From positions 36,414 to 100,413 of the forward strand of contig DVFJ01000037.1 in the NCBI GenBank assembly GCA_018713325.1: a stretch of DNA of 64,000 bases, read 5' to 3'. Under the pieces are notes generated by a model that saw nothing but the letters and a program-made list of their open reading frames with translations, was not told where the DNA came from and did no database searches. The number at the start of each line of letters is the position of its first letter. Within the stretch, counting starts at the first letter, position 1. Below are positions 41,037 to 53,365 of this stretch, piece by piece. Source of the DNA: Candidatus Onthenecus intestinigallinarum. GTDB taxonomy: Bacteria; Bacillota; Clostridia; Christensenellales; Aristaeellaceae. Both the position numbers and the translations under genes were made by a program.

Positions 41037-41401
41037 TCCTTGGCCTGGGTGTGGACCTGTGCGAGATCGCGCGCATGGAGCGTGCCATCGCACGGGAAGG
41101 GTTTCTCGCGCGCTATTTCACGCAGGAGGAGCGCGACTATATCGCCTCGCGCGGCGCGATGGGCGCGCAGAGCGCGGCGGGCCTGTTTGCGGCCAAGGAG
41201 GCGATGCTCAAGGCGCTGGGCGTCGGGCTCGCCGTGCCGCTGCGCGAGGTGGGCGTGACGCACGACGCGCAGGGGGCGCCCCGGGCGGCGCTCACGGGTG
41301 CGGCGGCGGCGCGCCTGGCCGCGTTGGGCGGACGGACGATGCACCTTTCGATCTCGCACGAGGGCGGCATGGCGGTGGCCATGGCGGTTGCGGAGGGATG
41401 A
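41033..41401 (+). CDS. acpS: Holo-[acyl-carrier-protein] synthase
   Basis: MILGLGVDLCEIARMERAI...FAAKEAMLKALG...HLSISHEGGMAVAMAV. Confidence 0.95.
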   Translation: MILGLGVDLCEIARMERAIAREGFLARYFTQEERDYIASRGAMGAQSAAGLFAAKEAMLKALGVGLAVPLREVGVTHDAQGAPRAALTGAAAARLAALGGRTMHLSISHEGGMAVAMAVAEG

Positions 41402-41402
41402 C

Positions 41403-42872
41403 ATGCGACGGGCGATTTTTCCCGCGGACATGCGGGCGATGGAGCGGACGTTCATGCAGCGCACGGGCTATCCGTCGCTGCTGCTGATGGAACACGCGGC
41501 GCAGGCCGTCGTGCAGGCGCTGCTGCGACATGTGGCGCAGGATGCGCGCGTGGCGTTTGCATGCGGCGCGGGCGGGAACGGCGGAGACGGATACGCCGCG
41601 GCGCGGCTGTGGCGCCAGGCGGGCGGCGAGGCCGTATGCGTGTGCGCGGCGCCGCCGGAGGCGCTCTCGGGCGATGCGGCGGTCAACGCGGGGCTGTGCC
41701 GGGCGCTGGGCATCCCGCTGCTGACGGCGGAGGATCCCGGCGCGCTGACGGGCGCGGCGGCGATCGTCGACGCGCTGTTCGGCACGGGACTGGCGCGCCC
41801 GGTTGAGGGCGTCCATGCGGCGCTGATCGGCCGGATCAACGCGAGCGGGCTGCCGGTCGTGAGCGCGGACATCCCCTCGGGCATCGACGGCGCGACGGGG
41901 CGCGTGCTGGGCTGCGCGGTCCAGGCGGCGGAGACGGTGACGTTTCACCGGCCCAAGCCCGGCCACCTGCTCTTCCCGGGGCGGGCGCTGACGGGCGATC
42001 TCACGGTCGCGGACATCGGTATCCCGCCGCAGCTGGACGGCGCGCCCGGCCCGGACGTGCTGGAGGATGCAGACCTGCGCCTGCCCGCGCGCGCGCAGGA
42101 CGCGCACAAGGGCACGTGCGGCCACCTGCTGATCGTGGCGGGCTCGCGCGGCATGGCGGGCGCGGCGGTGCTGTGCGCGCAGGGCGCGCTGCGCGCGGGC
42201 GCGGGGCTGGTGACGGCGGCCTGTGCGCAGGAGGTGCTGCCCGTGCTGCAGGCGCAGGCGTTTTGCGCGATGGCGGCGGCGCTGCCCACGCGGGACGGCG
42301 CGCTCGCGCCCGAGGCCGGCGGACCGCTCGGGGAGCTGATGCGGGGCAAACAGGCGCTGTGCGTGGGGCCGGGGCTCTCGCAGCGGCCCGGCGTGCTGGA
42401 GGCAATCCGGCCGGCGCTGGAGAGCGACCTGCCCAAGGTGATCGACGCGGACGCGTTGAACCTGATGGCCTCGTCGGGTCTGCGCCCGGGCGCGAACACC
42501 GCCGTCACGCCGCATCCCGGCGAGGCGGCGCGCCTGCTGGGCGTGCCGGTGGGCGAGGTGACGGACGATCCCGCCGGCGCGGCGCGGACGCTGTCGCAGC
42601 GGCTGGGCGCGGTCGTGCTGCTCAAGGGCGGCACGACAGTGATCGCGCACGACGGCGGCATGGCCTTCATGGCGCAGGGGACGCCCGCGCTGGCGACCGG
42701 GGGCAGCGGCGATGTGCTCGCGGGCGTGCTGGGCGCGCTGCTGTGCCAGGGGCTGGAGCCCGCAGAGGCCGCGCGCATGGCGGCGCTGTGGCATGCGCGC
42801 GCGGGACGGCGCGCGGAGGCGGCGCTGGGCACGCGGCAGGTGACCGCGCTGGACGTGGCGGGATGCCTGTAG
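41403..42872 (+). CDS. Bifunctional NAD(P)H-hydrate epimerase/dehydratase
   Basis: YjeF-N domain (LMEHAAQAVVQALL, CGAGGNGGDGYAAARLW) fused to carbohydrate kinase-like domain (GHLLIVAGSRGMAGAAVLCAQGALRAGAGLV, LATGGSGDVLAGVLGALL). Confidence 0.94.
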   Translation: MRRAIFPADMRAMERTFMQRTGYPSLLLMEHAAQAVVQALLRHVAQDARVAFACGAGGNGGDGYAAARLWRQAGGEAVCVCAAPPEALSGDAAVNAGLCRALGIPLLTAEDPGALTGAAAIVDALFGTGLARPVEGVHAALIGRINASGLPVVSADIPSGIDGATGRVLGCAVQAAETVTFHRPKPGHLLFPGRALTGDLTVADIGIPPQLDGAPGPDVLEDADLRLPARAQDAHKGTCGHLLIVAGSRGMAGAAVLCAQGALRAGAGLVTAACAQEVLPVLQAQAFCAMAAALPTRDGALAPEAGGPLGELMRGKQALCVGPGLSQRPGVLEAIRPALESDLPKVIDADALNLMASSGLRPGANTAVTPHPGEAARLLGVPVGEVTDDPAGAARTLSQRLGAVVLLKGGTTVIAHDGGMAFMAQGTPALATGGSGDVLAGVLGALLCQGLEPAEAARMAALWHARAGRRAEAALGTRQVTALDVAGCL

Positions 42873-42946
42873 GCACGGCGCGCGCAGACGCATAGAATGT
42901 AGGGCAGGGGAACGGGGCCGAAGCATGTTACGGAGTGTGGTAGGCC

Positions 42947-43300
42947 ATGTTCAGACGCGGAGAGATCTACTATGCCGACCTCGATCCCGTCGTGGGTTCG
43001 GAGCAGGGCGGGGTTCGGCCCGTGCTCATCATTCAAAACGACCTGGGCAACCGGTACAGCCCGACCGTCATCGTGCTGGCGATCACCTCGCGCACGGGCA
43101 AGACGAATCTGCCCACGCACGTAGCCGTGCCGGCCGGAGAGAGCGGGCTTTTGAAGGATTCCCTCGTGCTGGCGGAACAGGTGCGCACGCTGGAAAAGCG
43201 CAGGCTGGGCCGGCGCGTGGGCAAGCTGCCCGAGGCGCTGATGCGCCGCGTGGACGAGGCGATGCGCGTATCGCTGGGCTTTGCACGGCGGGACGCGTGA
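42947..43300 (+). CDS. mazF: MazF/PemK family endoribonuclease toxin
   Basis: FRRGEIYYADLDPVVGSEQGGVRPVLIIQNDLGNRYSPTVIVLAITS. Confidence 0.93.
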   Translation: MFRRGEIYYADLDPVVGSEQGGVRPVLIIQNDLGNRYSPTVIVLAITSRTGKTNLPTHVAVPAGESGLLKDSLVLAEQVRTLEKRRLGRRVGKLPEALMRRVDEAMRVSLGFARRDA

Positions 43301-43390
43301 GGGCATTTCGGGGGGAGGCTTGCCTCCCTCTTTGAAAGGCGCGCTGGCGGACGAGCTCGGCGGGCCGGGGACGCCGTGGGAGGAGAGCGC

Positions 43391-44245
43391 ATGAAGGAGA
43401 AGAAGACGTTGCTACATATCGGAAAGGCCTATGTGCAGATGGCCCTGGGCTGCCTGATCGCGGGCGTGTCGTTCGCGCAGTTCTTTGTGCCCAACGACAT
43501 CGCGCCCGGCGGCGTGACGGGCATCGCCACGCTGATTGCGGCGGTGGCGGGCGGACCGGTGGGCCTGATCAGCGCCGTGCTCAACGTGCCGCTCTTCCTG
43601 ATCGGCTACCGGGCGGTGGGGCGCAGGTTTGTCTTCCGGTCGTTCGTGGCGATGCTGGCGCTGTCCTTTTGCATCGACCTGCTGCCGCAGCGGGCGGTCA
43701 CGCAGGACATGATGCTCGCCAGCCTGTACGGCGGTATCCTGCTGGGCGTCGGGCTGGGCCTTGTGCTGCGCGGCGGCGCAACGACGGGAGGAACGGACCT
43801 GGCCGCACAGCTGGTGCACAACCGCTTTCCGGTCATTACGGTGGGCACATTCCTGTTCGGCATCGACTGTGCGGTCGTGCTGGCTTCGGGCCTGGTGTTC
43901 GATGCGCAGTCTGCGCTGTGGGCGCTGATCGCGCTATTCATCTCCACCAAGGTGATGGACATGGTGCTGCAGGGCTGGAATACGGCGCACCAGTTCTTCA
44001 TCATCTCCGATCGGGCGGAGGAGATTGCGCGGCGCATCAACACGGAGATGGACCGCGGCGCGACGCTGCTGTCCGCCTACGGCAGCTACAGCGGCGCGCA
44101 AAAGGGCATGGTCTTTTGCGTGATCAACAAAAACGAGATGACGCAGCTGCGGGAGATCATCGCGGATGAGGATGAGCGCGCATTCGTCACCGTCAGCGAG
44201 GTACATGAGGCGATGGGCGAGGGGTTTGCAGGTCTGAAAAAATAG
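43391..44245 (+). CDS. YitT family membrane protein
   Basis: PNDIAPGGVTGIATLI, GGATTGGTDLAAQLV, DUF2179-like C-terminus (GATLLSAYGSYSGAQKGMVFCVINKNEMTQLREII). Confidence 0.92.
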   Translation: MKEKKTLLHIGKAYVQMALGCLIAGVSFAQFFVPNDIAPGGVTGIATLIAAVAGGPVGLISAVLNVPLFLIGYRAVGRRFVFRSFVAMLALSFCIDLLPQRAVTQDMMLASLYGGILLGVGLGLVLRGGATTGGTDLAAQLVHNRFPVITVGTFLFGIDCAVVLASGLVFDAQSALWALIALFISTKVMDMVLQGWNTAHQFFIISDRAEEIARRINTEMDRGATLLSAYGSYSGAQKGMVFCVINKNEMTQLREIIADEDERAFVTVSEVHEAMGEGFAGLKK

Positions 44246-44403
44246 CGCCGATCCTGGCCAAACGGATTTGTGAAAACTGTCGCAAAATTTCAGGTTTTTG
44301 CTCGAATGTGCTTCCAAAATGGACGAAAACCTGCTACAATAAACACGGACGTGCCGCCGGCCTGTTCCGGCGGTCAGGCCCGATTATGAAGGAGGTTTTC
44401 AGG

Positions 44404-45462
44404 ATGAAGAAACTGGTTTCGATGCTGCTTGCGCTCGCGTTGGCGCTGAGCATGGTCTGCTGCGTCAGCGCAGAGGGGACCATTGAACTGGCGTTGATCA
44501 CCGACTCGGGCACGATCGACGACAAGTCCTTCAACCAGGGCTGCTACGAGGGCATGCAGCAGTACGCCGAAGAGAACGGCAAGGCGTACAACTACTACAA
44601 GCCGACCGAGTTCACCACCGACGGCTACCTCGCGCAGATCGACATCGCCGTGCAGAATGGCGCCAAGATGATCATCTGCCCGGGCTTCATGTTCGCCGAA
44701 GCCCTGGGTCAGGCGCAGCAGATCTATCCGGACGTGTCCTTCGTCATCGTCGACTCCGCCCCCACGGTGGAGGGCGTTGAGCAGATCGACGCGAACGTCC
44801 TGTCCGTCATGTATGCTGAGGAGCAGTCCGGCTTCCTGGCCGGCTACGCGGCCGTGAAGGACGGCTACACCAAGCTGGGCTTCATGGGCGGCATGGCCGT
44901 GCCCGCCGTCATCCGCTTTGGCAAGGGCTTCGCGCAGGGCGCCGAGACGGCCGCCGCTGAGCTGGGCCTGACCGATGTGGAGCTGATGTACCACTACACC
45001 GGCAGCTTCGATGCGACCCCCGAGGCGCAGACCCTGGCCGCTTCCTGGTATGAGGCCGGCACCGAGGTCATCTTTGCCTGCGGCGGCTCCGTCGGCAACT
45101 CCGTCATGTCCGCGGCTGAGGCCGCCGGCAAGGCCGTCATCGGCGTCGATGGCGACCAGAGCGGCGAGTCCGAGACCGTCATCACCTCCGCGATGAAGGG
45201 CGTCAGCGCCTCCGTTTACGAGGCTGTGACCGAGTTCTACAACGGCACGTTTGAGGGCGGCCGCCAGATCATCTGCGACGCGGCCAACGGCGGCGTGCAG
45301 CTGCCCATGGAGTCCTCGCGCTTTGCGACCTTCTCCCAGGAGGACTACGACGCGCTGTTTGCGAAGGTCGTGTCTGGCGAGTATGCCGTGAACAACAGCA
45401 CCGACGACATGACCCCCGGCGACCTGGGCCTGACGATCGTCAAGACCACCGTGGTCGAGTAA
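44404..45462 (+). CDS. BMP-family ABC transporter substrate-binding protein
   Basis: Signal peptide (no clear lipobox seen); ELALITDSGTIDDKSFNQGCYEGMQQYA; VIGVDGDQSGESETVITSAMKGV. Confidence 0.93.
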   Translation: MKKLVSMLLALALALSMVCCVSAEGTIELALITDSGTIDDKSFNQGCYEGMQQYAEENGKAYNYYKPTEFTTDGYLAQIDIAVQNGAKMIICPGFMFAEALGQAQQIYPDVSFVIVDSAPTVEGVEQIDANVLSVMYAEEQSGFLAGYAAVKDGYTKLGFMGGMAVPAVIRFGKGFAQGAETAAAELGLTDVELMYHYTGSFDATPEAQTLAASWYEAGTEVIFACGGSVGNSVMSAAEAAGKAVIGVDGDQSGESETVITSAMKGVSASVYEAVTEFYNGTFEGGRQIICDAANGGVQLPMESSRFATFSQEDYDALFAKVVSGEYAVNNSTDDMTPGDLGLTIVKTTVVE

Positions 45463-45480
45463 GCGATTCTGTCCCGATCA

Positions 45481-45515
45481 GCGGGCGGGCGGCAAAACCG
45501 CTCGCCCGCTTTTTT
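45481..45515 (+). terminator. Rho-independent terminator between binding protein and ABC genes
   Basis: GCGGGCGGGCGG-CAAAA-CCGCTCGCCCGC then TTTTTT. Confidence 0.85.
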
Positions 45516-45524
45516 GCAGTTGAC

Positions 45525-45560
45525 GCCTTTGCCCTGCGCGGGCGGGGGCAGGGCAAAGGC
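45525..45560 (+). promoter_or_regulatory. Strong 13-bp hairpin in the leader of the ABC ATPase gene
   Basis: GCCTTTGCCCTGC (45525-45537) perfectly complementary to GCAGGGCAAAGGC (45548-45560). Confidence 0.6.
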
Positions 45561-45596
45561 GCCGGCAGATCCGGCCACAACCAAAGGAGTGAGAGC

Positions 45597-47110
<1,514 letters not shown>

Positions 47111-47114
<4 letters not shown>

Positions 47115-48256
47115 AGACCGTGCGAAAATTGCTCGAATCCAAGGGCATTTCCAGCGTCGCGGCGTCGCTGATCGCCATCGTCGTGGGCCTGCTCTTCGGC
47201 GTGGCCATCCTGGCGATCACGGACGCATCCAACGCGATCCCGGGCCTGGGCATCATCCTGGCGGGCGGTTTTACCGGCGGCATGAAGGGCCTGGGCCAGG
47301 TGCTCTACTTCGCCACGCCCATCATCATGACCGGCCTCTCCGTCGGCTTTGCCAACAAGACGGGCCTGTTCAACATCGGCGCGGCCGGACAGTTCATCGT
47401 CGGCGCGTTTGCGGCGGTGTATGTGGGCGTGCACTGGACGTTCCTGCCCGCCGCCCTGCACTGGCCGGTCGCGATCCTCGTGGCGGCGCTCGCCGGCGGC
47501 CTGTGGGGCCTGGTGCCGGGCCTGTTCAAGGCGCTGCTCAACGTCAACGAGGTCATCTCCTCGATCATGATGAACTACATCGGCATGTACGGCGTCAACT
47601 ACCTGGTCAAGCAGACGGTGTACAACCAGCTCAAGAACGAGTCGGCCAACGTCGCCACGACGGCGGTCATCCCCAAGATGGGGCTGGACAACATCTTCTA
47701 CAACCTGCGCGGCGAGAGCTACCACGACGTGTCCAGCGTCAACGGCGGCATCCTGATCGCCATCGCGCTGGCGATCGTGCTGTACATCCTGCTCAACAAG
47801 ACGACGTTCGGCTATGAGCTCAAGGCCTGCGGCTATAACCGCTTTGCCAGCCAGTACGCGGGCATCAACGAGAAGCGCAGCATCGTGCTCTCGATGGTCA
47901 TCGCGGGCATGCTCGCGGGCGTGGGCGGCGCGCTGCTGTACCTGGCGCCCGCCAGCGGCAAGCACATCATGGTCGTGGACAAGCTGGCGGCGGAGGGATT
48001 CAACGGCATTCCGGTGGCGCTGCTGGGCATGAACAACCCGATCGGCATCATCTTCGCGGGCATCTTCATCTCCTACATCACCATCGGCGGCAACTACCTG
48101 CAGACGCTGCAGTACATGCCCGAGGTCATCGACATCATCATCGCGGCGATCATCTACTTCAGCGCGTTCTCGCTGCTGGTGCGCCAGTTCTTTGCCATGC
48201 GCGCCCAGCGCCGGCGCGCGTCGGCCGAGACGGAAGGGGAAAAGGGGGAAGCATAA
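47111..48256 (+). CDS. ABC transporter permease (BMP/nucleoside type)
   Basis: TGLSVGFANKTGLFNIGAAGQFIVGAF; NEVISSIMMNYIGMYGVNYLV. Confidence 0.94.
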
Positions 48257-49216
48257 TTGGATATTCTGTATTTTCTCGTGCAGCAGACGATGTTCTTCTC
48301 CATCCCGCTGCTGATCGTCGCGCTGGGCGGCCTGTTCTCCGAGCGAAGCGGCGTGGTCAACATCGCCCTGGACGGCATCATGATCATGGGCGCCTTCTGC
48401 GGCATCTTCCTCATCAACCAGCTGCAGGACCGCATGAGCGGCCAGGGGCTGCTCGCCCTGGCGATCCTCGTATCCATGCTCTCGGGCATGATCTTCTCGC
48501 TGCTGCACGCCTATGCGGCGATCAACCTGCGCAGCGATCAGGTCATCTCCGGCACGGCGCTGAACATGTTCGCGCCGGCGTTTGCCATCTATGCGGCGCG
48601 CACGCTGCAGCCCACGGGCGTGCAGCAGGTCGTGTTTGAAAACACGTTCCGCATCAAGTCCGTGCCGGTGCTGGGCGACATCCCCGTGCTGGGCAACCTG
48701 CTGTTCCAGAACTGCTACATTACGACCTACCTGGGCCTGCTGATCCTGGTCGTCGCCACGATCGTGCTGTACAAGACGAAGTTCGGCCTGCGCCTGCGCG
48801 CCTGCGGCGAGCATCCGCAGGCGGCGGATTCGGTCGGCATCAACGTGTACCGCATGCGCTACGCGGGCGTGCTGATCTCCGGCGCGCTGGGCGGCCTGGG
48901 CGGCCTGGTGTTCGTCATCCCGACCTCGACGAACTTCAATGCGACGGTCGCAGGCTACGGCTTCCTGGCCCTGGCCGTGCTGATCTTCGGCCAGTGGCGG
49001 CCGGTGCGCGTGCTGATGGCGGCGTTCTTCTTCGGCCTGATGAAGACGCTGGCCTCGGCCTATTCCGGCATCCCGCTGCTGGTGCAGCTCAACATCCCCA
49101 GCGACTTTTATAAGATGTTCCCCTACATCGCCACGCTCATCGTGCTGGCTTTCACGTCCAAGAATTCGCAGGCGCCCAAGGCCAGCGGCGTGCCCTACGA
49201 CAAGGGCGACAGGTGA
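48257..49216 (+). CDS. ABC transporter permease (BMP/nucleoside type)
   Basis: TTG start; LGGLFSERSGVVNIALDGIMIMGAF; LRACGEHPQAADSVGINVYRMRY. Confidence 0.94.
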   Translation: MDILYFLVQQTMFFSIPLLIVALGGLFSERSGVVNIALDGIMIMGAFCGIFLINQLQDRMSGQGLLALAILVSMLSGMIFSLLHAYAAINLRSDQVISGTALNMFAPAFAIYAARTLQPTGVQQVVFENTFRIKSVPVLGDIPVLGNLLFQNCYITTYLGLLILVVATIVLYKTKFGLRLRACGEHPQAADSVGINVYRMRYAGVLISGALGGLGGLVFVIPTSTNFNATVAGYGFLALAVLIFGQWRPVRVLMAAFFFGLMKTLASAYSGIPLLVQLNIPSDFYKMFPYIATLIVLAFTSKNSQAPKASGVPYDKGDR

Positions 49217-49340
49217 AACGGCATTTTCGGGAACTGTGCAGGATAAAATTCAAAACCTGCATATGCGGGTCAAAAAAACTGGAAACCATGTGCAAAAAAT
49301 AAAAAATCCTGCAAAAACAGAAAAAACTCGCAAAACTTAC

Positions 49341-49384
49341 TTGACGAAATAAAATGGACGGGCGTATAATAGGCCGTCCATTTT
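49341..49384 (+). promoter_or_regulatory. pyrG promoter embedded in a stem-loop/terminator-like palindrome
   Basis: TTGACG (49341-49346), 18-bp spacer, TATAAT (49365-49370); stem AAAATGGACGG/CCGTCCATTTT (49351-49361/49374-49384) followed by TT. Confidence 0.7.
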
Positions 49385-49416
49385 TTGTTTTTGGCCGAGG
49401 AAAGAGGAGTGAGCGG

Positions 49417-51018
49417 ATGAACACCAAGTTTCTCTTCGTCACGGGCGGCGTCGTGTCCTCGCTGGGCAAGGGCATCACGGCCGCGTCGCTGGGGCGGCTG
49501 CTGAAATGCCGCGGCCTGCGCGTTTCGATCCAGAAGTTCGACCCGTACATCAACGTCGATCCCGGCACGATGAACCCGTACCAGCACGGCGAGGTGTTCG
49601 TGACGGACGACGGCGCGGAGACGGACCTGGACCTGGGGCACTACGAGCGGTTCATCGACGAGTCGCTGACGCAGGCGGCCAATGTCACCAGCGGCCGCGT
49701 GTACTGGACGGTCATCTCCCGCGAGCGCAAGGGAGGATACCTGGGCGCGACGATCCAGGTCATCCCGCACATCACGGACGAGATCAAGCGGCGCGTGCTG
49801 GAGGTGGCGCACCACGAGCCGGCGCCGGACGTGGTGATCACGGAGATCGGCGGCACGGTGGGCGACATCGAGTCGCAGCCCTTTCTGGAGGCCATCCGAC
49901 AGCTGCGCACGGAAGTCGGGCGCGAAAACAGCCTGTACATCCATGTGACGCTCGTGCCCTATATCGCGGCGGCGGGCGAGCTGAAGACCAAGCCGACGCA
50001 GCACTCCGTCAAGGAGCTGGCGGGGCTGGGCATTCAGCCGGACATGATCGTCTGCCGCGCGGAGCACCCGATCCCGCGCGAGATGCGCGACAAGATCGCG
50101 ATGTTCTGCAACGTCGCGCCTGAAAACGTCTTTGACAACCAGAACGCCCGCTCCATCTATGAGGTGCCGCTGCTGCTGCACGCGCAGAACCTGGACGGGC
50201 AGGTCTGCCGGCTGCTGGGGATCGACGCGCCCGAGGCGGACCTGACCGAGTGGCGCGCGATGGTCGAGCGCCAGCTGACGCCGCAGCGCACGGCGCGCAT
50301 CGCGCTGGTGGGCAAGTACGTCGAGCTGCCGGACGCATACCTGAGCATCGTGGAGGCGCTCACGCACGGCGGCATCGCGCACCATGCGCGCGTGCAGATC
50401 GACTGGGTGCCCGCCGAAGAGCTGACGGATGAGAACGCAGCGCAGCGCCTGGGAGATGCGCAGGGCGTGCTGGTGCCCGGCGGCTTCGGCGCGCGCGGGC
50501 TGGAGGGCAAGATCGCCGCGGTGCGCTATGCGCGCGAGCACGGCGTGCCGTTCCTGGGCATCTGCCTGGGCATGCAGATGGCGGTTGTGGAATTTGCGCG
50601 CGACGTGGCGGGCCTGCGCGGCGCGCATACGACCGAGGTCGACCCCGCCACGCCCTATCCGGTCATCGACCTGATGCCCGATCAGCAGCATGTCGACGAA
50701 AAGGGCGGCACCATGCGCCTGGGCGCCTATCGCTGCCGCCTGGCGGAGGGATCCCGCGCGATGGCGGCCTATGGCGAGACGGAGGTGTCGGAGCGCCACC
50801 GCCACCGCTATGAGTTCAACGAGGACTTCCGTGAACGCCTCGAGGCGGCCGGCATGCGCGTGACGGGCGTCAACCCCGAGCGCGGCCTGGCCGAGATCGT
50901 CGAGATCCCCGCGCATCCGTTTTTTGTGGGCGTGCAGTTCCACCCCGAGCTCAGGAGCCGGCCCAACAGGCCGCACCCGCTCTTCCGCGACTTCGTGGGC
51001 GCGGCGCTCGCGCGCTGA
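49417..51018 (+). CDS. pyrG: CTP synthase
   Basis: [33 protein letters not shown] domain [22 protein letters not shown]. Confidence 0.98.
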   Translation: MNTKFLFVTGGVVSSLGKGITAASLGRLLKCRGLRVSIQKFDPYINVDPGTMNPYQHGEVFVTDDGAETDLDLGHYERFIDESLTQAANVTSGRVYWTVISRERKGGYLGATIQVIPHITDEIKRRVLEVAHHEPAPDVVITEIGGTVGDIESQPFLEAIRQLRTEVGRENSLYIHVTLVPYIAAAGELKTKPTQHSVKELAGLGIQPDMIVCRAEHPIPREMRDKIAMFCNVAPENVFDNQNARSIYEVPLLLHAQNLDGQVCRLLGIDAPEADLTEWRAMVERQLTPQRTARIALVGKYVELPDAYLSIVEALTHGGIAHHARVQIDWVPAEELTDENAAQRLGDAQGVLVPGGFGARGLEGKIAAVRYAREHGVPFLGICLGMQMAVVEFARDVAGLRGAHTTEVDPATPYPVIDLMPDQQHVDEKGGTMRLGAYRCRLAEGSRAMAAYGETEVSERHRHRYEFNEDFRERLEAAGMRVTGVNPERGLAEIVEIPAHPFFVGVQFHPELRSRPNRPHPLFRDFVGAALAR

Positions 51019-51082
51019 AAATGCGCTTGCATTTGAGGGCGATTTATGGTACCTTTTAGGGCAGCATCACGGAGGTGACAGC

Positions 51083-51868
51083 ATGCCCAAGATACAGGTC
51101 TTCAATGCCAACCACCAGTGCCTCGCGCGCGCGGAGCGGCCGGGCGAGGCCGAGCTCTTCTACGGCGCGGAATACCGGCCGGGCGACTACCTGGCCGTCA
51201 CGCTCGACGAGGGCTGCGTCTACGGCGCGGTCCGCCTGGACGCGGCGCTGGACGAGGCCCAGGTGTACCTGCCCGGCGGGCGCATGACGTACCGCATCGA
51301 GCACGGCGAGGGCCGGCTGGCCTTTGCGCCGCAGGCCTTTGCCGGCGCGCGGCACGTCATCGTGGCGCGCGCGCTGGACGACGCGGCGCGCAGGGTCTAC
51401 CGCAATGTGGCGCTCAACCCGGCCGACCAGCGCGGCGAGGCGGACGCCTACCCGCACGCGCATGCCAATGTCGAGACGCGCGGCGAGGCGGTGTTCGCGG
51501 CGCGCAACGTCATCGACGGCATGCGGCTCAACAGCAGCCACGGCGAGTGGCCGTTTCAGTCCTGGGGCATCGGCGCGCGTACGGACGCGCACCTGACGGT
51601 CGAGTTTGGCCGCCCGGTCCGGGTGGATGCCATGGCGCTGACGCTGCGCGCGGACTTTCCGCACGACGCATACTGGACGCAGGCGACAGTCGTGCTCTCC
51701 GACGGCACGGAGCAGACCTTCCCGCTGCAGCGCGCGGCGGGACGGCAGCGGGTCGAGCTGGGCGAGCATACCGTGACCTGGATGCGCCTGGAGCGCCTGC
51801 AAAAGTCGGACGACCCGTCTGCGTTTCCGGCGCTGACGGAGTGGGAGATCTACGGGTGCGATGCATAA
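51083..51868 (+). CDS. Hypothetical protein, possible F5/8-type (galactose-binding-like) domain
   Basis: ORF with RBS GGAGGTGA; C-terminal beta-rich region (SWGIGARTDAHLTVEFGRPVRVDAMALTLRADFPHDAYWTQATVVLSDGTEQTFPLQ) resembles discoidin-like folds. Confidence 0.6.
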   Translation: MPKIQVFNANHQCLARAERPGEAELFYGAEYRPGDYLAVTLDEGCVYGAVRLDAALDEAQVYLPGGRMTYRIEHGEGRLAFAPQAFAGARHVIVARALDDAARRVYRNVALNPADQRGEADAYPHAHANVETRGEAVFAARNVIDGMRLNSSHGEWPFQSWGIGARTDAHLTVEFGRPVRVDAMALTLRADFPHDAYWTQATVVLSDGTEQTFPLQRAAGRQRVELGEHTVTWMRLERLQKSDDPSAFPALTEWEIYGCDA

Positions 51869-51879
51869 AACCCAAAATC

Positions 51880-51920
51880 AACCGGCGGCGCGGAGAATTG
51901 CTTCTCCGTGCCGCCGGTTT
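51880..51920. terminator. Bidirectional convergent terminator
   Basis: AACCGGCGGCGCGGAGAA-TTGC-TTCTCCGTGCCGCCGGTTT. Confidence 0.85.
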
Positions 51921-51940
51921 ATCATGTCTGTTCGTCAGGA

Positions 51941-53227
<1,287 letters not shown>

Positions 53228-53365
53228 AAAAATTCCTCCTGGATGTGTGATGTACGGGACAGATGCTATGTGCATTATAGCATCTCCCCCTGACGAATGC
53301 AACGAGCGCTTTTCATCCGTGCGCGGGCGTGGTATACTGAAACATCGGGTCTTGGAGGCGATGAG

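Noticed and set aside
44340-44403. Purine riboswitch upstream of the nucleoside-type ABC operon
   Set aside because: Only a short GC hairpin (GCCGCCGG/CCGGCGGT) present; no purine-riboswitch core seen.
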